Source: Phytophthora quininea
Taxonomy: Eukaryota; Oomycota; Peronosporomycetes; Peronosporales; Peronosporaceae
Assembly (NCBI GenBank): GCA_011947345.1
Contig: JAAVTG010000619.1
Coordinates: 1 to 42,979 of the forward strand
Direction of reading: 5' to 3'
Length of the DNA stretch: 42,979 bases
A model generated the notes under the pieces. The model was not told the DNA's origin. It was given only the letters and a program-made list of their open reading frames with translations, and searched no databases. Shown piece by piece: positions 30,069 to 42,601 of the stretch. The first letter of the stretch is position 1. Every line of letters starts with the position of its first letter. Both the position numbers and the translations under genes were made by a program.

Positions 30069-33000
30069 ATGGAGCGCGAGCGAGATCGCAGCAGTCGCGA
30101 TAGCGAGCGGGGCTATGACGAGTACGGCTACGAGCGCGAACGAAGCAGCAGCCATCGTGACAGTGATCGCCGATCCAAAGACCGTGATCGTGACCGAGAC
30201 AGGGACCGCCACCGTGATCGAGACCGTGAACGTGATTGGGATGAACGCAGCACCACTAGCTCCAGTAGCCGCGATCGAGACCGTGAGCGCGATCAAGGGC
30301 GTGAGCGTTACCGAGACAAAGAAAGCAGCCGCGACCGTGATCGCGATCGGGACCGTGATCGAGACCGCGATCGTGACAGGGATAGAGAACGCGATCGCGA
30401 CCGTGATCGTCGAGACCGTCGAGACCGCGACCGCGACTACGACCGTGATCGTGATCGGGACTATGACAGAGGAACACGAGAGTATTCCTCATCTTCGTCC
30501 TCGTCACGCTATGGCAGCTCATTTTCTCGCCCAGCCACGTATGACCCTCGTCTAGCTCAACGAACTCAGCAGCGGACGCGTCGAGGTGATGTCGACGAGG
30601 AAGATGAGCGCTTCGAGGAACTCATGCGCAGAAAGCAAATGCAGGACGAGCTGGGTCTTGAAGACGAAGTAGAGCTCGAGACTAGCAACCTCGCAAACGG
30701 TGTATCCGGTGGTAACAACGACAACGCACTTGTCAAGGAGCTTCAACGCGAGCTAAAGGAGGCTCGTGAAGCCGAGCAGAAAACGCAAGAGTCTTTGAAC
30801 AAACTGCAGTTGCTGAGCAAGTCGCAGACTGCCATCCTGAAAACTTCGATGGGCAAGAAAATTCAGCTGAAAGAAGCACAAGTGGAAGAGATGGCCAACA
30901 TTATCAAGGAACTCGAGCGCAAGCTGACCGATGCTGGTGTCAAGTTTGACGCGTACGATCCGCCTGAAGATGGTCAGGTACCTGCTGATCGACTTAATGG
31001 GGCTGGTGGTGCGGCAGCTGCGGAGAACGATGCAGAAGCGGAAATCAACGCCATGAAGACCGAAATGGAGCGCTTGATCGACGAGAACAGCGCACTAAAA
31101 GCTAAAGCCACCGAATTAAGCAGCAAGAACGCCAAAACGGCCTCCCTAGTGGAGGTCGTGCCAGAAAACTCGGTCAGCAAAGCAACTTTCGACAACTTGG
31201 AGACGGAAAAGCAGCAATTGATCTGGAAGCTGAAGGACATGCAGCAGCAGATGGAGACGCTCAAGGCCGCTGCAGCCTCATCTGCCTCTTTAGCCCCTGT
31301 TCCACCCCCGCTCCTGACAGCGCATCAAATTCTTCGAACTCAGAAGAACTGCAAGCACTGAAGGCCAAGCTCGCTGCTGCTGAGAGCTCACACCAAAACG
31401 CCCAGAAGACGGTATGACAGTGTGGTGCTGAAGTTGTTGTTTCTCGTAACTAATCTCTTTCGCCTTTGTTGTTAATGCAGATCCAGCAGTTAGAGAAGGA
31501 ATCAGCAAGTCGTGCAGCGAGCTCACCTGAAGTTGCTACGAATGCTCCTGCAGGACTGTCCAAGCTCGAAGGAGAACTGCAGGTTCGTTGGCAAGATGTA
31601 GTTCCGCTTCGTTTGCTAACGACAATATGTTACCAATTCAGTCCCAAATTCGCGAATTGGAAAACAAAGTCACCGAGCTGCAAACGCAAATGGAACAGCA
31701 GAATTGTGATAGCCAAGCGAAGGCGACGACGGCTGATGAGCGATACGCGAAGCTCAAGGCGACAGCTGAAAGCGAGCTCAACAAAATCAAAGAGCAGGCC
31801 AAGAAGGCCATCTTGGAACTCAAGCGTAAGCTGGAGGTGGCGAGCAAGGGCCAGCAACGCAAGCAAGCGGCCATCACGGGCTTGACCTCACAACTCCGTG
31901 CACAACGCACCGACATTCAGACTCTGAAGGCGCAAGTGGTAGCACAACAACAGCAAGTCCCAGTGCTCGCGAAGCAAATGACCGACAAAATCTTGCAGCG
32001 CGTGCAGAAGCAAGCTGATGCAATGGCAGGCGTCGTTGACAACTACAAGCGCGAGATGAAGGAACGCAAACGCCTATTCAATCTCGTCCAGGAACTCAAG
32101 GGAAACATTCGCGTGCTGTGCCGTGTCCGTCCAATTTCCAAATCCGAGGTCGCACAGGGGAGCAAGATGATCTGCAAGTTCTCCCCGGAAGAGATCACGC
32201 TTTCTGGAGACAAGGGCAAGGTGAAGACGTGGGAGTTCGATCACGTGTTCGACATGGGCTCGAGTCAAGACCAGCTCTTTTCGGAGGTGAAGCCGCTTGT
32301 CACCAGTATCTTGGACGGCTACAGCGTGTGCATCTTTGCATACGGCCAGACGGGCTCCGGTAAAACGTTCACCATGTCCGGTCCCCCAGAGAATCCCGGT
32401 ATCAACACTCGATCGCTGCAGGAGCTGTTCGAGCGCAAATCGGAACGTACGAAGGAGTATCAGGATGAGATTACGGTCAGCGTCATGGAGATCTACAACG
32501 AACAGATCCGAGACTTGTTGGCTCAGGATGCAGCTAACACCAATCTCCAAGTACGCCAAGGACCCACCGGGAACTTTGTTCCTGGTCTTACGTTGGTGCC
32601 AGTGCAGACTTTGGATGAAGTTTTGAGCTCATCAAGCGTGGCAACAAGAACCGCAGCACGCACGCTACGGACATGAATGAACACAGTAGTCGAAGCCACT
32701 CGATTCTCTCCGTCCAGCTCAAGAGTCTCAACATCGTCACCAACACCGTCGCAAGTGGAAAGCTCTTCCTCGTCGACCTTGCAGGTTCTGAGCGTCTGTC
32801 GAAGACGGGAGCTGAAGGACAGCGGCTCAAGGAGGCACAGAATATCAACAAGTCGCTCTCTGCTCTCGGCGACGTCATTGCAGCGCGCGCCAGCAAAGCC
32901 AAGCACGTGCCCTACAGAAACTCGTCGCTGACCTACTTGCTCCAGGATGCTCTCGGCGGTGATTCGAAGACACTCATGGTCGCATGCGCGAGTCCTGTGG

Positions 33001-33104
33001 ACTACAACAGTGAAGAGACATTCTGCACGCTCAACTTTGCCGCTAGGACACGTAGTGTCGAAATGGGCAAAGCCACAAAGAACGTCGCCCAAGCCACTAC
33101 CTAA
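30069..33104 (+). CDS. Kinesin-14 (C-terminal motor) with Asp-Arg repeat N terminus
   Basis: Kinesin-14 motors move to microtubule minus ends and act in spindle organisation. From ATG 30069: a Ser/Arg/Asp/Glu region (residues about 1-135) dominated by DR dipeptides; a Ser-rich linker; a coiled coil (about 185-430, continued after introns); then the neck LKGNIRVLCRVRP (about 32095-32133) typical of kinesin-14. The motor has P-loop GQTGSGKT (32344-32367), switch I NEHSSRSH (32676-32699) and switch II DLAGSE (32775-32792). The ORF closes with ARTRSVEMGKATKNVAQATT. Introns: 31412-31480 and 31583-31641. Frame breaks at C5 31305-31309 and T4 32631-32634 are each repaired by one extra base, giving VPPPAPDSASNSSNSEEL and DEVFELIKRGNKNRS. 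The stop is only about 85 bp from the convergent SCC3 stop. Confidence 0.92.
30162..30474 (+). repeat. Degenerate hexanucleotide repeat coding DR dipeptides
   Basis: Repeating CGxGAY units translate as Asp-Arg/Glu-Arg runs in the kinesin frame. Because of the period, alternative frames on both strands also stay open (for example plus 29974-30555 and minus 29880-30296), which explains those shadow ORFs. Confidence 0.85.
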
Positions 33105-33189
33105 TTGCCATCGAAGCCAACACGGCATAAAGCCAGCTACTCATTTCCTTGAATGACGCTTTGTTTCTGCTACGAGTGCTGCTCTGTTC

Positions 33190-36100
33190 TCACACTCTTC
33201 GTCGTTTTCGTCGACTTCTCGACTCCTGTTGCTCATCTTCGCCCTTTTGATCTTGTTCATTCGAGCCATTTTGATGCGGTGGGGTATCTTCTTCAGATTT
33301 GGCTTCGTTTAGAGAAGAAGATCGAGCGCGTGTAGGTGATACTGGAGGTATGTCATCGGCATCGGACATTTCGACATCGTCCTTGCTGTTCTCTTGACGA
33401 GGTCGTTTACGGTGTGCTACCGCTTCCTGAGGAGAGGGCTCGTCCTCGTCTGTAGCGGTACGCTTACGAGTTGAGAGGTTCTCGTCTTTATCAGCGCCCT
33501 TTGCGCCATTGATGCTATCAAATGGTTCGCTCTCCCTTGTGCGATCCTCATCCTCTTCAGCAATGGATGATTGTTGCATCGGTGTAAGTTCCGAGGTGGC
33601 GGATCGGCGCTTGTTTTTCAACGGAGGTGAGCCTATCATACCCATAGACGATTGCCTCCTACCACTTGTAGCGCTGATTGCAGACTGGAAATCAAACACA
33701 GCACGCCACCTTGGGTCCAAGTCCTCGCCATCTTCCGGGACATCACGTAGCGCTGCTAGACGCTCCATGAAATACTCACGCAGCTGGGCTGTACTGGACT
33801 TGTCCAAATGGGAGAGATACACACGCATGAACTCCAAAACTCAAACTGTGCCGTCTTTTCCATCGCATAGCGCACACCTTCACACAGGAAGCGCAGAAAT
33901 GGCGCTCGCAACGAGGAGGCAATCTTTCCCACGCCTAAGGATTGGCTGAACCGCTTTGCCAGCTCTTTCAGCTCTTGCTCGCTACTCGCCACTCTCTCTT
34001 TCAGTTCTTCTAACTCTGAGCTCTCTTCATCACTGGGATTCTCATTCGCCATTGCTGCTGCCACGTCCTGCTTCCAAGCCAGCAGAGGGTTAAACATTTG
34101 TCGAAGTGCAGTCATTTGGATCTCCAGGTATCGCACAGGGGCGTCTGTTTTCACCTGTTTGCCGAATGCCTTCACTACCTCTACGCTGGGCTTGCCACTC
34201 GACGTAAAATACTGCAGCACAGTGGCAGCTTGGTACTTTTTGTTTGGGTTACACAACGACACCCTTCCAAGGGCAACCAGCAGCTCCGCTTTTTGCTGCT
34301 GCTTTTCCTCCCACTCGCGAAGAGCATCCGCCCTCTCCGCAAGATTCTCTTCCGTTGTATCGACTTCAAATTCGGGCTCTTCCTCGTCGGCCTCCTCCAT
34401 TTCCTTCTCGAAGTGGGTCTGCGTCAACAGAATGAGGACTTTTGGCAGCGTCCATTCTAGCGCGTTGTAAGGTGGTAATGCATCCTGAAACTTCTCCACA
34501 AACAAACATCTCGCATCGCAGTAAGTCAAGAAAGCATAGCGCTGTGCCGCTTTCACGTACGCTGCCACATCTACATCATCGAACGAGATTTCCTCCATCA
34601 AAGACACGGGATCGTCTGGCTCAGTAGCTTCCTCACTCTCGACTGGCGTTTCCTGACTTCTCGTCAGATGCATCTCCAAGACAGACACTAATGCTTCTTC
34701 AAGAGTGGCTCGTGAGTGACATACCTTTTGGATCTGCAGCTGGATCGACGGATTACTATCTGTCGCCTCAGCATCTTTGGACTCATCCGACGGACGCTTG
34801 TTCTCTTCGACGCTTTTGAAGACTGGCGCAGTGACCCACAGTAAATCCAAGTAAATGATCATCAGCACGTGCTTGATCGTGTCAGCGTGTCGAAACCCTT
34901 CGTCCAATTGCAAGACAGCCTTCGTTCGCCGCCTCAACAGATCCACCAGCGCTGAAGGAAGTGTATCCATCCGAGTCAACTGCTGATTAGCAACACTAAC
35001 GGTGTCGCTTACAGCAGATGAAATCAAATTCGATGGCAGGTACTCGCGGACATTCAAGAGTCGAATAAGACATTTGAGTCGACAAAGTGCAACTCGCAAG
35101 CTGTACTCGACGTCTGAGATCTCGTTGGCCTTCGGGTGCTTCTTCTTCTTTCGCCCTTTTCCTGTTTGCTTCTTGTGGTTGGTGTCGACTCCCCAGAAGC
35201 AGCCAAAGCTTCGAATAGCTTTGCATCTGCAATGAGGAGGCTATCAGTCTTATCCATTACCTCTTGGAGCAGTTCGCGGACAATCGCCTCGGCTTCACGC
35301 CTTAACGACACGTGCTCCGTATGTAGCAAATGGGTAATGGATAGGGACAAATTCGTCAGCAACTCTGCATCAGAGTGCGCCGTATACGCGTGCTTCAATT
35401 TACCTAGAAGCTCCTTGATATCATTGCTATGATGCCCGATCACGTCTGCTTTCAGAGTCAGCATCGGGATCAGTTGCAGAAGCAGTTCCAATTTGTCAGA
35501 ATCAGCTTGATACAGATGAAACAGACTGGGAATATCCTTGCAGAAGGCCACCGTGATTTCTTCTCGCAGTGCATCAGCCTGCTTTTTGCAGGGCCATGTC
35601 CTGCATCAACGCCCACAAGCTTACCCACAGACGCAACCAAGAGGCGTAGCAAGATCGTCTGCTGTTCACTCGTGAGATCCGGTGCGCTCTTGTCGACCAG
35701 CAATAAGTCGGTCATCACACGCCAATCCTGCAGCACAACTGCAAAAAACAAAGTGAGCCGTGAGAAGATAACAATTATAATATGACACAAACGTACGGCA
35801 GTCTTCCAGTCCCCAGAAAGCGTCGACAAGCGTCTCGACAGCACCCTCTGGGATATCATGATTCTGGATGTATTCTTCTGCAAACTCCACCAGAGCAATT
35901 GCTTGAGTATTGAGCTGCTCCTTCTTCAATTTTGCACTGCTTGTCTGGGCGACAGCCACCCCAAATGCATCGTACTGGAGGCATACGAACTCCGCCGCGG
36001 CCTTGCGAATATCTTCGTGCTCTGCATCAAATACCAGTTTTTCCACGGGTTGAAGCTCTATATCCGAACTAACGAGATTACACTTGTCGACAGCGATGAG

Positions 36101-37647
36101 GAGATGGATGCATTCCTCCACAACTGCGTCGTCAACGTCGTTGCACAAGTCCAGATAGCGTGGCAGGAAGCGAGAAGTAAAGAGCTCCAACCTTTCAGTA
36201 AACGCATCGTTCTCGTACAGTTCACAGAGAATCAAAACCACTTCAAGGCGAACTGCCGCCGTTTTGTCGTTTAGTAACCACCCAAGGTACTTGAGGAAGT
36301 TATCCTTGAGGAATTGATCTGGCATGGTCGTGATCCAAGAGCCAAGGCATCGCATGCTGGCCACACGAATTTCGGACATCACGTCACGATAGCGATGCAC
36401 CACCACGCCCGTGAACACCAAATTGATCAGCTTCAGTATCTGTTCCAATCTACCTTGATAACGTGCCTTGTTTTCTTTGAGAAGGGCAACTTTCGGAGCG
36501 TTCGGACTTTTTCGAGAGGCTCCACTCGTGCTAGGCGAGTTCAGCTCCGCATTAAGCTGCCTGGTTGCAATTGCTAGTTGGTCGGAAATGGCTGTTGCAG
36601 TGGTCACCAACGCATTACTCAGCGCTAGCACGGCCACAGATGACGTATGCCGAATCGCACGAACTTCAGAACTGCACAAAAATGAAATAAGTGAAACGGC
36701 AAGACAGTCATTTGTCCTCACAACGTACCTTGACATGGTGGTTAGCCAGTCCACAAAGCTGGACGCAATGTCAGATGAGAACAAAACCTCGCTCTCGTAG
36801 CATTCCTTGACAAAACCTCCCAAAACTCTTCAAAACTCCGTTGGAACTTCTTCATCCCCTTCGCACGGGATGCAAGCGGGTACTCTCCGTTGTCCTTTTC
36901 CACATCTTTCACCACAAGCTCCACCAAGTCATTCAGATCTAGCTGAATAAGTGGCACTGCATCCGGAACGTATTGCTCCACACCTCCACAAGACTAATAG
37001 CACTCATCTCACTGTTAGAACACAACACAAATGCACATATGTTGCCACCAAGCCACACCTGTAGCACGAAGTTTAGCACTTCCCGTGTGGATTTCTCCTC
37101 GTCCGCTTCAAATCGTTCACGCCATGCAGCCAAGAGCTGTTCGAGCGGCTTTTACCGCTCTGAATAGCCTCTAAACAACAGACAAGCCATTATTTACTAT
37201 CCACAGCACCAAACTACGATGCACAACGCACCGAAGAGCGTCTCTTTGTTCTCTTCGTCTTCGTCCTCACTCCCAGCCGCAGTAACGGGCTCTATTGCCA
37301 CTTTCCTGCTTTTCCTCTCCGCACTACGAGCTTTGGACCAGGGCGAGCGCTTACGTCTGGCGGACCGAGGTTTCACAGGTGTCGGGGCCTTCTTGGGGTC
37401 TTGCGTTTGGTTTTAAGAGGGTGGAACTCTTCGTCGTCTTCCTGGCCTTCATCACTGATATGAAATAATGGTAAAGCTCACCGATGATATTTAGATTGGC
37501 TGCAAATTGTACCTGCTCTCCTCGACGTCCGCAACGTCCTCTGCGTCCTGCGCACCGGTGTCTGCGTCGTCTGCACTGGTGCGTGTCTTCCACCTGGTAG
37601 ATGGGCGTGGGCTTCCGCCGCAAGCGCGTGCCGCGCCGCGTACTCAT
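33190..37647 (-). CDS. SCC3: Cohesin subunit SCC3/STAG
   Basis: SCC3/STAG binds the kleisin and supports cohesin loading on DNA. Start MSTRRGTRLRRKPTPIYQVE at 37647, then an acidic stretch ADDADTGAQDAEDVADVEE in a shifted frame and SDEGQEDDEEFHPLKTKR; this N-terminal layout is typical. The STAG region reads LLAAWRERFEADEEKSTREV (about 37145-37080), LIQLDLNDLVELVVKDVEKD, GEYPLASRAKGMKKFQRSFE, RAIRHTSSVAVLALSNALV, and the signature VVVHRYRDVMSEIRVASMRC then FLKYLGWLLNDKTAAVRLEV and RLELFTSRFLPRYLDL (36400-36140). HEAT-like helices follow, and a Ser/Asp/Lys-rich tail ends SRSRRKRRRV. Introns lie near 35735-35798 and at several 5' sites. Frame breaks at T5 35583-35587 (plus-strand bases) and A4 33836-33839 are each fixed by one extra base; others lie near 35150, 36800 and 37600. 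Confidence 0.88.
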
Positions 37648-38631
37648 TGCGCCAAAGTGTCGAGTGCGTGCGCGGAATCGATACTGCAGTGATCTGCAAA
37701 AATGGAGGGTCTCTTTACAAGAACGGAAAGTTTCCTCTATAGTGACTAATCAAATGCGTTGGTCGTGTGAGAGCGCACGCTGGTGCAGTTCGTGCAAGAC
37801 CTATCTCCTGAAAAAGCAGACAATGGAAGTTTGACACCCGTATTTGTTTCCCGACGTGTTACCGTCGAATTTCTTAGGAAATAGCTCGAGCTGGCTGGCA
37901 TTTTGACGAAGTTGGCTTTTTGATTGCGAGCAGGAAGTGACGTGATAACCGTTGATACGCCACGGCTCATCATATCTGGACAACACCCGTAGAATTGCTC
38001 ATTGACTTTGTTGAGTTGGCTGAACAGCGGTGGATGGACACCTTGACGATAACTACAGAGCGCTAGACACCAAAACTTTTGGTTGAAGAGCCCTTGAAGT
38101 GGCCGATGGTGAAGGCTTCGCTGATTGCTGCAGCACGACTCGGATTTTTTTTTACGAAAATGGTCGATGCGAGACTACCCAGTAGCAGTACTGCCTTGCT
38201 ATTTGGCACAGAAAGCTCGTTCTGGTTCTGGACGATGTCAAATTGCGCGGAGACTTTCCAACTCCACTATGTACCCCAATCAAAAGTATCATTTCACTTT
38301 CACGCCTGCCGCGTAATCTGTGGTGACGGGGCAAAGCACATTGTGGGTGTCTACGGCCGACACCGATAGCAGCATGTGAAGATCCTGGTTGATATTTCAT
38401 ATTCTGTCGTCCAGCAAGTGAAGACCATTGTGGATAACCCTTCGACTCTGGCTGTCCACGTTGAAGAGTATTCCCGTGGGTTGGTTGACTTATCCAACCA
38501 AAGTTAGTAAATAATAATTTGGTCCCTCATGGGTGACATGTCGAGTGAGGTTGTTCAGCACGAGCAATCAACCATCTGTGCATCATAATCAACTGTTCCA
38601 CGTAATCCTCCTCTGCCGAAAAACCAACACC
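37648..38631. other. Long divergent intergenic region
   Basis: About 1 kb between SCC3 and the next plus-strand gene. ORFs up to 96 codons (38079-38369) have no recognisable motif. A plus frame LVDISYSVVQQVKTIVDNPS near 38385-38450 looks protein-like but is isolated; it may be a decayed fragment. Confidence 0.35.
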
Positions 38632-38639
38632 TTCATTCG
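38632..38639 (+). promoter_or_regulatory. Initiator-like TTCATTCG with GTGAATTGG following
   Basis: One mismatch to YTCAYTYY, 32 nt upstream of the ATG at 38672. A very similar TCATTCGCGAATC precedes the GH3 gene on the other strand. Confidence 0.35.
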
Positions 38640-38671
38640 TGAATTGGTGGTCAAGTACGAGCTTCAACGAC

Positions 38672-40015
38672 ATGAATTTGGTGGATGAAGATGACACGCT
38701 GACAATGTCGGCAGCTCTCGATTTCGTCGAAACCATTGAAATCGTCGAGAGTGGTCAGCCCGGGGATGCTACCAAGAGCTTGGTGAATACCGTCATTGTT
38801 GATCCCCGTTCCAGTCCGACGGAAAATATTCCGCCAGTGCGTCGCAAACGCACGTTCAAACAAGGCTACTCCACGCTACAAGCGCGCCGCAAAAGAAGAG
38901 TTGCTGGAACTGCGTCGCCAAGTTGCAGGACTCGAGGAATGGCTGCAGCACGTGAAAGATAAAAGTACCAACGCGACAGAGCTTTCCCAAAATGTTGTGG
39001 CTCGCTCTTTCTTGCAGCAGCAATGGGGGTTCAAAGCGATGGAAGAGTTCAAGAAGCTGCAAGACGCAGAGCACACGAACAAGAAATTGAAGCACGCCCT
39101 GAAAACGCAGAAGAAACTGAACGCAGCGGTACTTGCAATCGTCCGGCGCAGGGAAACCCTCTCGGTAGGTCATTTGCATCGCGTCCTTCACTAGCGAATG
39201 ACGTTAACGCTTTGCAACTATGTTCCAGGGCATCGATTTTGTGTTCAACAACCCCACCAGAGACACCCGAGCTAATCTTCACCTCGACAACACCTCCATC
39301 TTCATGGAGCAGCTCTCCAGTCGTGTCTCGCAGTTGTACCACGACTGCGAGTCGGTCTTCCCGAAAGAACGACTGCCGACCTTCGGCTTCAGAATGGAGC
39401 CCACCGTTGACATGTACCGAGGTCGGATGATGGAAATCGTGGCGAGATCCCCGTCGACTGCCCCATGAAGCAAGCCAGCGATGCCTTGTGGGAAGATCTG
39501 TGCAGGTTACGAACGGCTTACCGCTATGTACGTCTTCTTAATCTTCGGTTGTTGTTGCCGTGGTAGCAAACGTTCACCGAATGTGCTGTCTGCTGTAGAT
39601 GACTGCGAAAGGTGCCAATGCCGTGGCAATTGGGTTTGACATGACTCTACAAAACCGATTCGGGGCCACCGACGTGAACGGGATTCAGTACTTGCAACGG
39701 TTCGAGGAAGCCGACCGTGTGGTGCAAATCCGAGCGTACAAGCTGCTTCCGACTGAAGGGCTGTATCTTCTTGGCCACGCGTGGACCGTTGTCTCAAAAT
39801 CGGAGACGGACCCAGTCCACAAGAGCGACGCGCAATTCTACATGCAGCTATTCGTTGAGACCCAGGAAGGGTTTTCGGCCGCTGAAAAAGACATCGACTA
39901 CGTTGAAGAAGTTGGACTGGACGGCTGGAGCTCCAAGATGAGAATGTGCACGTTGTGGTTGCAAGAAGTGATGAGTCAGAGAGCACAAGAGTATCTGGCC
40001 ACGATTTCAGTCTGA
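38672..40015 (+). CDS. Oomycete coiled-coil family protein (bZIP-like basic/coiled N terminus; possibly M96-type)
   Basis: The start MNLVDEDDTLTMSAALDFVE is followed by an acidic stretch and a basic segment (VRRKRTFKQGYST) leading, after a frame break near 38865-38890, into KEELLELRRQVAGLEEWLQH, a basic-plus-heptad layout like a bZIP or short coiled coil. A conserved second half follows: FLQQQWGFKAMEEFKKLQDA, GIDFVFNNPTRDTRANLHLD, DCESVFPKERLPTFGF, CPMKQASDALWEDLCRL, then RFGATDVNGIQYLQRFEEAD and ILLGHAWTVV-type strands to the stop at 40015. Introns: 39175-39228 (gtaggt to tccag) and 39538-39598 (gtacgt to tgtag). A second frame break is near 39430. The architecture recalls a large Phytophthora family annotated as M96 mating-specific proteins; this is from memory and unconfirmed. 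DNA binding is not established. Confidence 0.6.
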
Positions 40016-40149
40016 CATGCTGCACTATGATTTCCATATCGATAAGATACTTTTTTGCTGTGTGAAATGCACTAGCGATGTCGTGTTGTCCGTACACAAT
40101 CTCTCTCCTCATTTCGACAACAGGTTGGTGATTAGTTTGGAAAGTTGGA

Positions 40150-42464
40150 CTAGACAGCTTCGCGAGGAAGAGGCTTCCGGGTAACGTCTTCACCAGCCAT
40201 CGCAATGGGCATTCGCGTAGTGGCTTCCTTCACGTCCACTTTGTGTTGCAAGGTGTTTATATTAACCGTCCAATTTCCAGAAACCACGACCCAGTCTCCA
40301 CTTTCGTCAGCAAGAGCAAACGCTTTGGCCTCAAGGCAAAACGGAACTTCGGTCTTCTGTCCCTTTAGAAGCCGTGGCGTACGTTCAAACGCCGCCAACG
40401 TCTTCAACGGCCGTCCATCTTGGCCTGCTTGTGGGGTTCTATGAAGACTTGAACGATATGCTCACCCTCGAGGTCGCCGTGATTTGTCACAGCAACGCTA
40501 AAACTCACCAGACACTCGTCTCGCTGGCTGGAGAGTTTTTCAGTGATGTCAGCAGCATTCAACGACCTCGGTGGTTCAACACTCCATGTTTCATGGAAGT
40601 CGCTGTACGAAAGACCGAAACCAAACTCATACACTGGCAAACCCGAGAAAAAGCGGTACGTTCGTCCGGGGTTTCCAGTCGCAAAAGTTGGACGCATGTG
40701 CATATCGTAGATTGATACTTGATTCACATAGTCGGCGTCGTAAAACGATTGAGGAAGCCTCCCTGACGGATTGTATTTCCCAAACAGCACGTCCGCTATC
40801 GCTTGCCCGCCGGCTTGTCCAAGATATCCTCCAAATACAATCGCCCCGACCTTCGGGTGGCCCTTGTAGAGTGACAAATCTACACTCCCACCAGCGATAA
40901 CCACCAGTACAATCGGTTGCGAGACAATGTCCAGCACTCGATTGAGAAAAGCATTCTGGAATCCTGGCAGCTTGAGGTGGTAACGATCGATCTCTTCTCG
41001 CTCTTGGGTCTGATCCAGTCCGACGAAAGCAATTACACGATCAGATTTCGTGACAACAGCAATAGCATCGTCGAAATCTGGCAGCACTTCGCCTGACACT
41101 TTGCACCCCAAGGAATACGCGGCATTCGGCACGTATTTCTTAATCCTCCAACGGAGTAACGATATGCGAGGTACTCCAAAGTAATTTCCCAAGAGAGCAG
41201 CGCTTGCGTTGAAGTGAGGTCCGATCAGCGCCAACGATCCTTCTTTGTTGTAGCTGTCTGTGGTCAGGGGTAAAACATTGTTTTCGTTCTTCAGGAGGAC
41301 AATACTCTGGTGCGCTGCCTCAAGGGCGAGTTCTTGATGTTCGGCCGTGTCTATCGAAGTCGACGAAATGTTTGCGTACGGCTGCTCCCCCTTTTCAAAT
41401 ATGCCTAGCCGCATTAAGACACGGAATTGGTTTTTCAGTGCGTTGTGAATCATGGTCGTCGTGACGATTCCTTGTTCCAACGCCTTGGGGAGATGTTCTC
41501 TCAGAAAAGACCCGCAGTTGAGGTCCATGCCAGCGTCCAGCACTGTGGCACATGTCCTCTCAGGTGACTGCGTGTAGTGATGGTGATAAATAATATCGGC
41601 CACTGCCTCGCAGTCCGAGGTGATGTACCCATCAAACCCCACTCCTTGCGCAGAAGGTCAGTCAGCAGCGTCTTGTCAGCACAGGAAGGCGTGCCATTCA
41701 CGGCGTTGTAGCTGCACATGACGGAGCTGGCATGACCTCTCTTCACACAGCTCTCAAAGGCTGGAAAATACGTATCCGCTTGGTCTTGCTTGGTCACAAT
41801 GGCGTCATTGCGATGCCTCGGAACTTCCTGCGAGTACGCCGAGAAGTGTTTGCAGCAGCTCGAAATCTTGAGAAACTTGCTGCCATCTCCGTCCTCCTCC
41901 CTCCATTGGTTCACCCTGCAAGCCCCTCACAAAGGCTGCAGCATATTCCCCTGTCAGGTACGGGTCTTCCCCTGGTGTTTCCTGACCTCGACCCCATCTC
42001 GGATCTCTGAAGATGTTGACATTAGGGGTCCAGAAGGTCAATCCGGAGTGCTTGTTGTTGTAGAAAGCTCTGGCCTCGGTCGAGATGACCTCTGCGATCT
42101 TGTAGAACAGTGTGCGGTTGAACGACGCAGCCGTGCTCAGCACTTGGGGGAAGCTGGTGGCCACTGGCGTCGAGTCCTTGAACGTCACGCCTGGAGACAA
42201 CCCTACGCCGTGCAGAGCTTCGTTCCACCACTCGTAGCGAGGCACGTTCACCGCTGAGGCTGCCGACGCCCTGTTGACTAGCAGCCCAACGGCCTGGTCC
42301 AACGGGATGCGACTCACGAGGTCATCGACGCGGTCGTTCACGGGCAACGACGAGTCGCAGAACGGTAAGGACGACACGGACGCGTTGTTGCAGACGGTGT
42401 CGGTGTAGGAGAAGCTGCTGACAGGCACCAAGGCCCATAGCGAGAAGAGGAACCCACGTGCCAC
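40150..42464 (-). CDS. Secreted GH3 family beta-xylosidase/beta-glucosidase-like enzyme
   Basis: Hydrolyses terminal beta-linked xylose or glucose from plant-type polysaccharides. A signal peptide MARGFLFSLWALVPVSSFSY begins at 42464. The GH3 barrel follows: VPRYEWWNEALHGVG, TSFPQVLSTAASFNRTLFYK, LTFWTPNVNIFRDPRWGRGQ with ETPGEDPYLTGEYAAAFV, KHFSAYSQE, SSVMCSYNAVNGTPSCADKT, and the nucleophile motif GYITSDCEAVADI (Asp at about 41613-41615). Then the alpha/beta sandwich (SIVLLKNENNVLPL, LALIGPHFNASAALLGNYFG) and the fibronectin-III-like end with GLPVYEFGFGLSYSDF and HIVQVFIEP. The layout is closest to plant-type BXL enzymes. No introns are needed. Frame breaks near 41910 and at C4 41637-41640 (repaired by one extra C on the plus strand, giving EWGFDGYITS) and near 40404 split it. 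The TCATTCG initiator (plus-strand 42481-42487) lies 17 bp upstream. Confidence 0.88.
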
Positions 42465-42601
42465 ATACCGGGCAGATTCGCGAATGACTTGGGTGGTCTG
42501 AGGTGCGTGGTTGAAGGTGGCCAGCTGTTTTCAATGTGCAGTGGTTGAAGTGCTTTCAACTATTGCTTCGACGACTACCATCGCCTTGCTACGATTCCCC
42601 A

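Noticed and set aside
29974..30555. 193-codon plus ORF in another frame over the kinesin DR repeat
   Set aside because: Its Thr/Val/Ala/Ile runs are the shifted reading of the CGxGAY repeat; the kinesin frame carries the real domain structure.
39507..40205. 232-codon minus ORF opposite the 38672-40015 gene
   Set aside because: Plus strand has splice sites and a coherent protein; the minus reading has no motif and crosses both exons and the intergenic gap.
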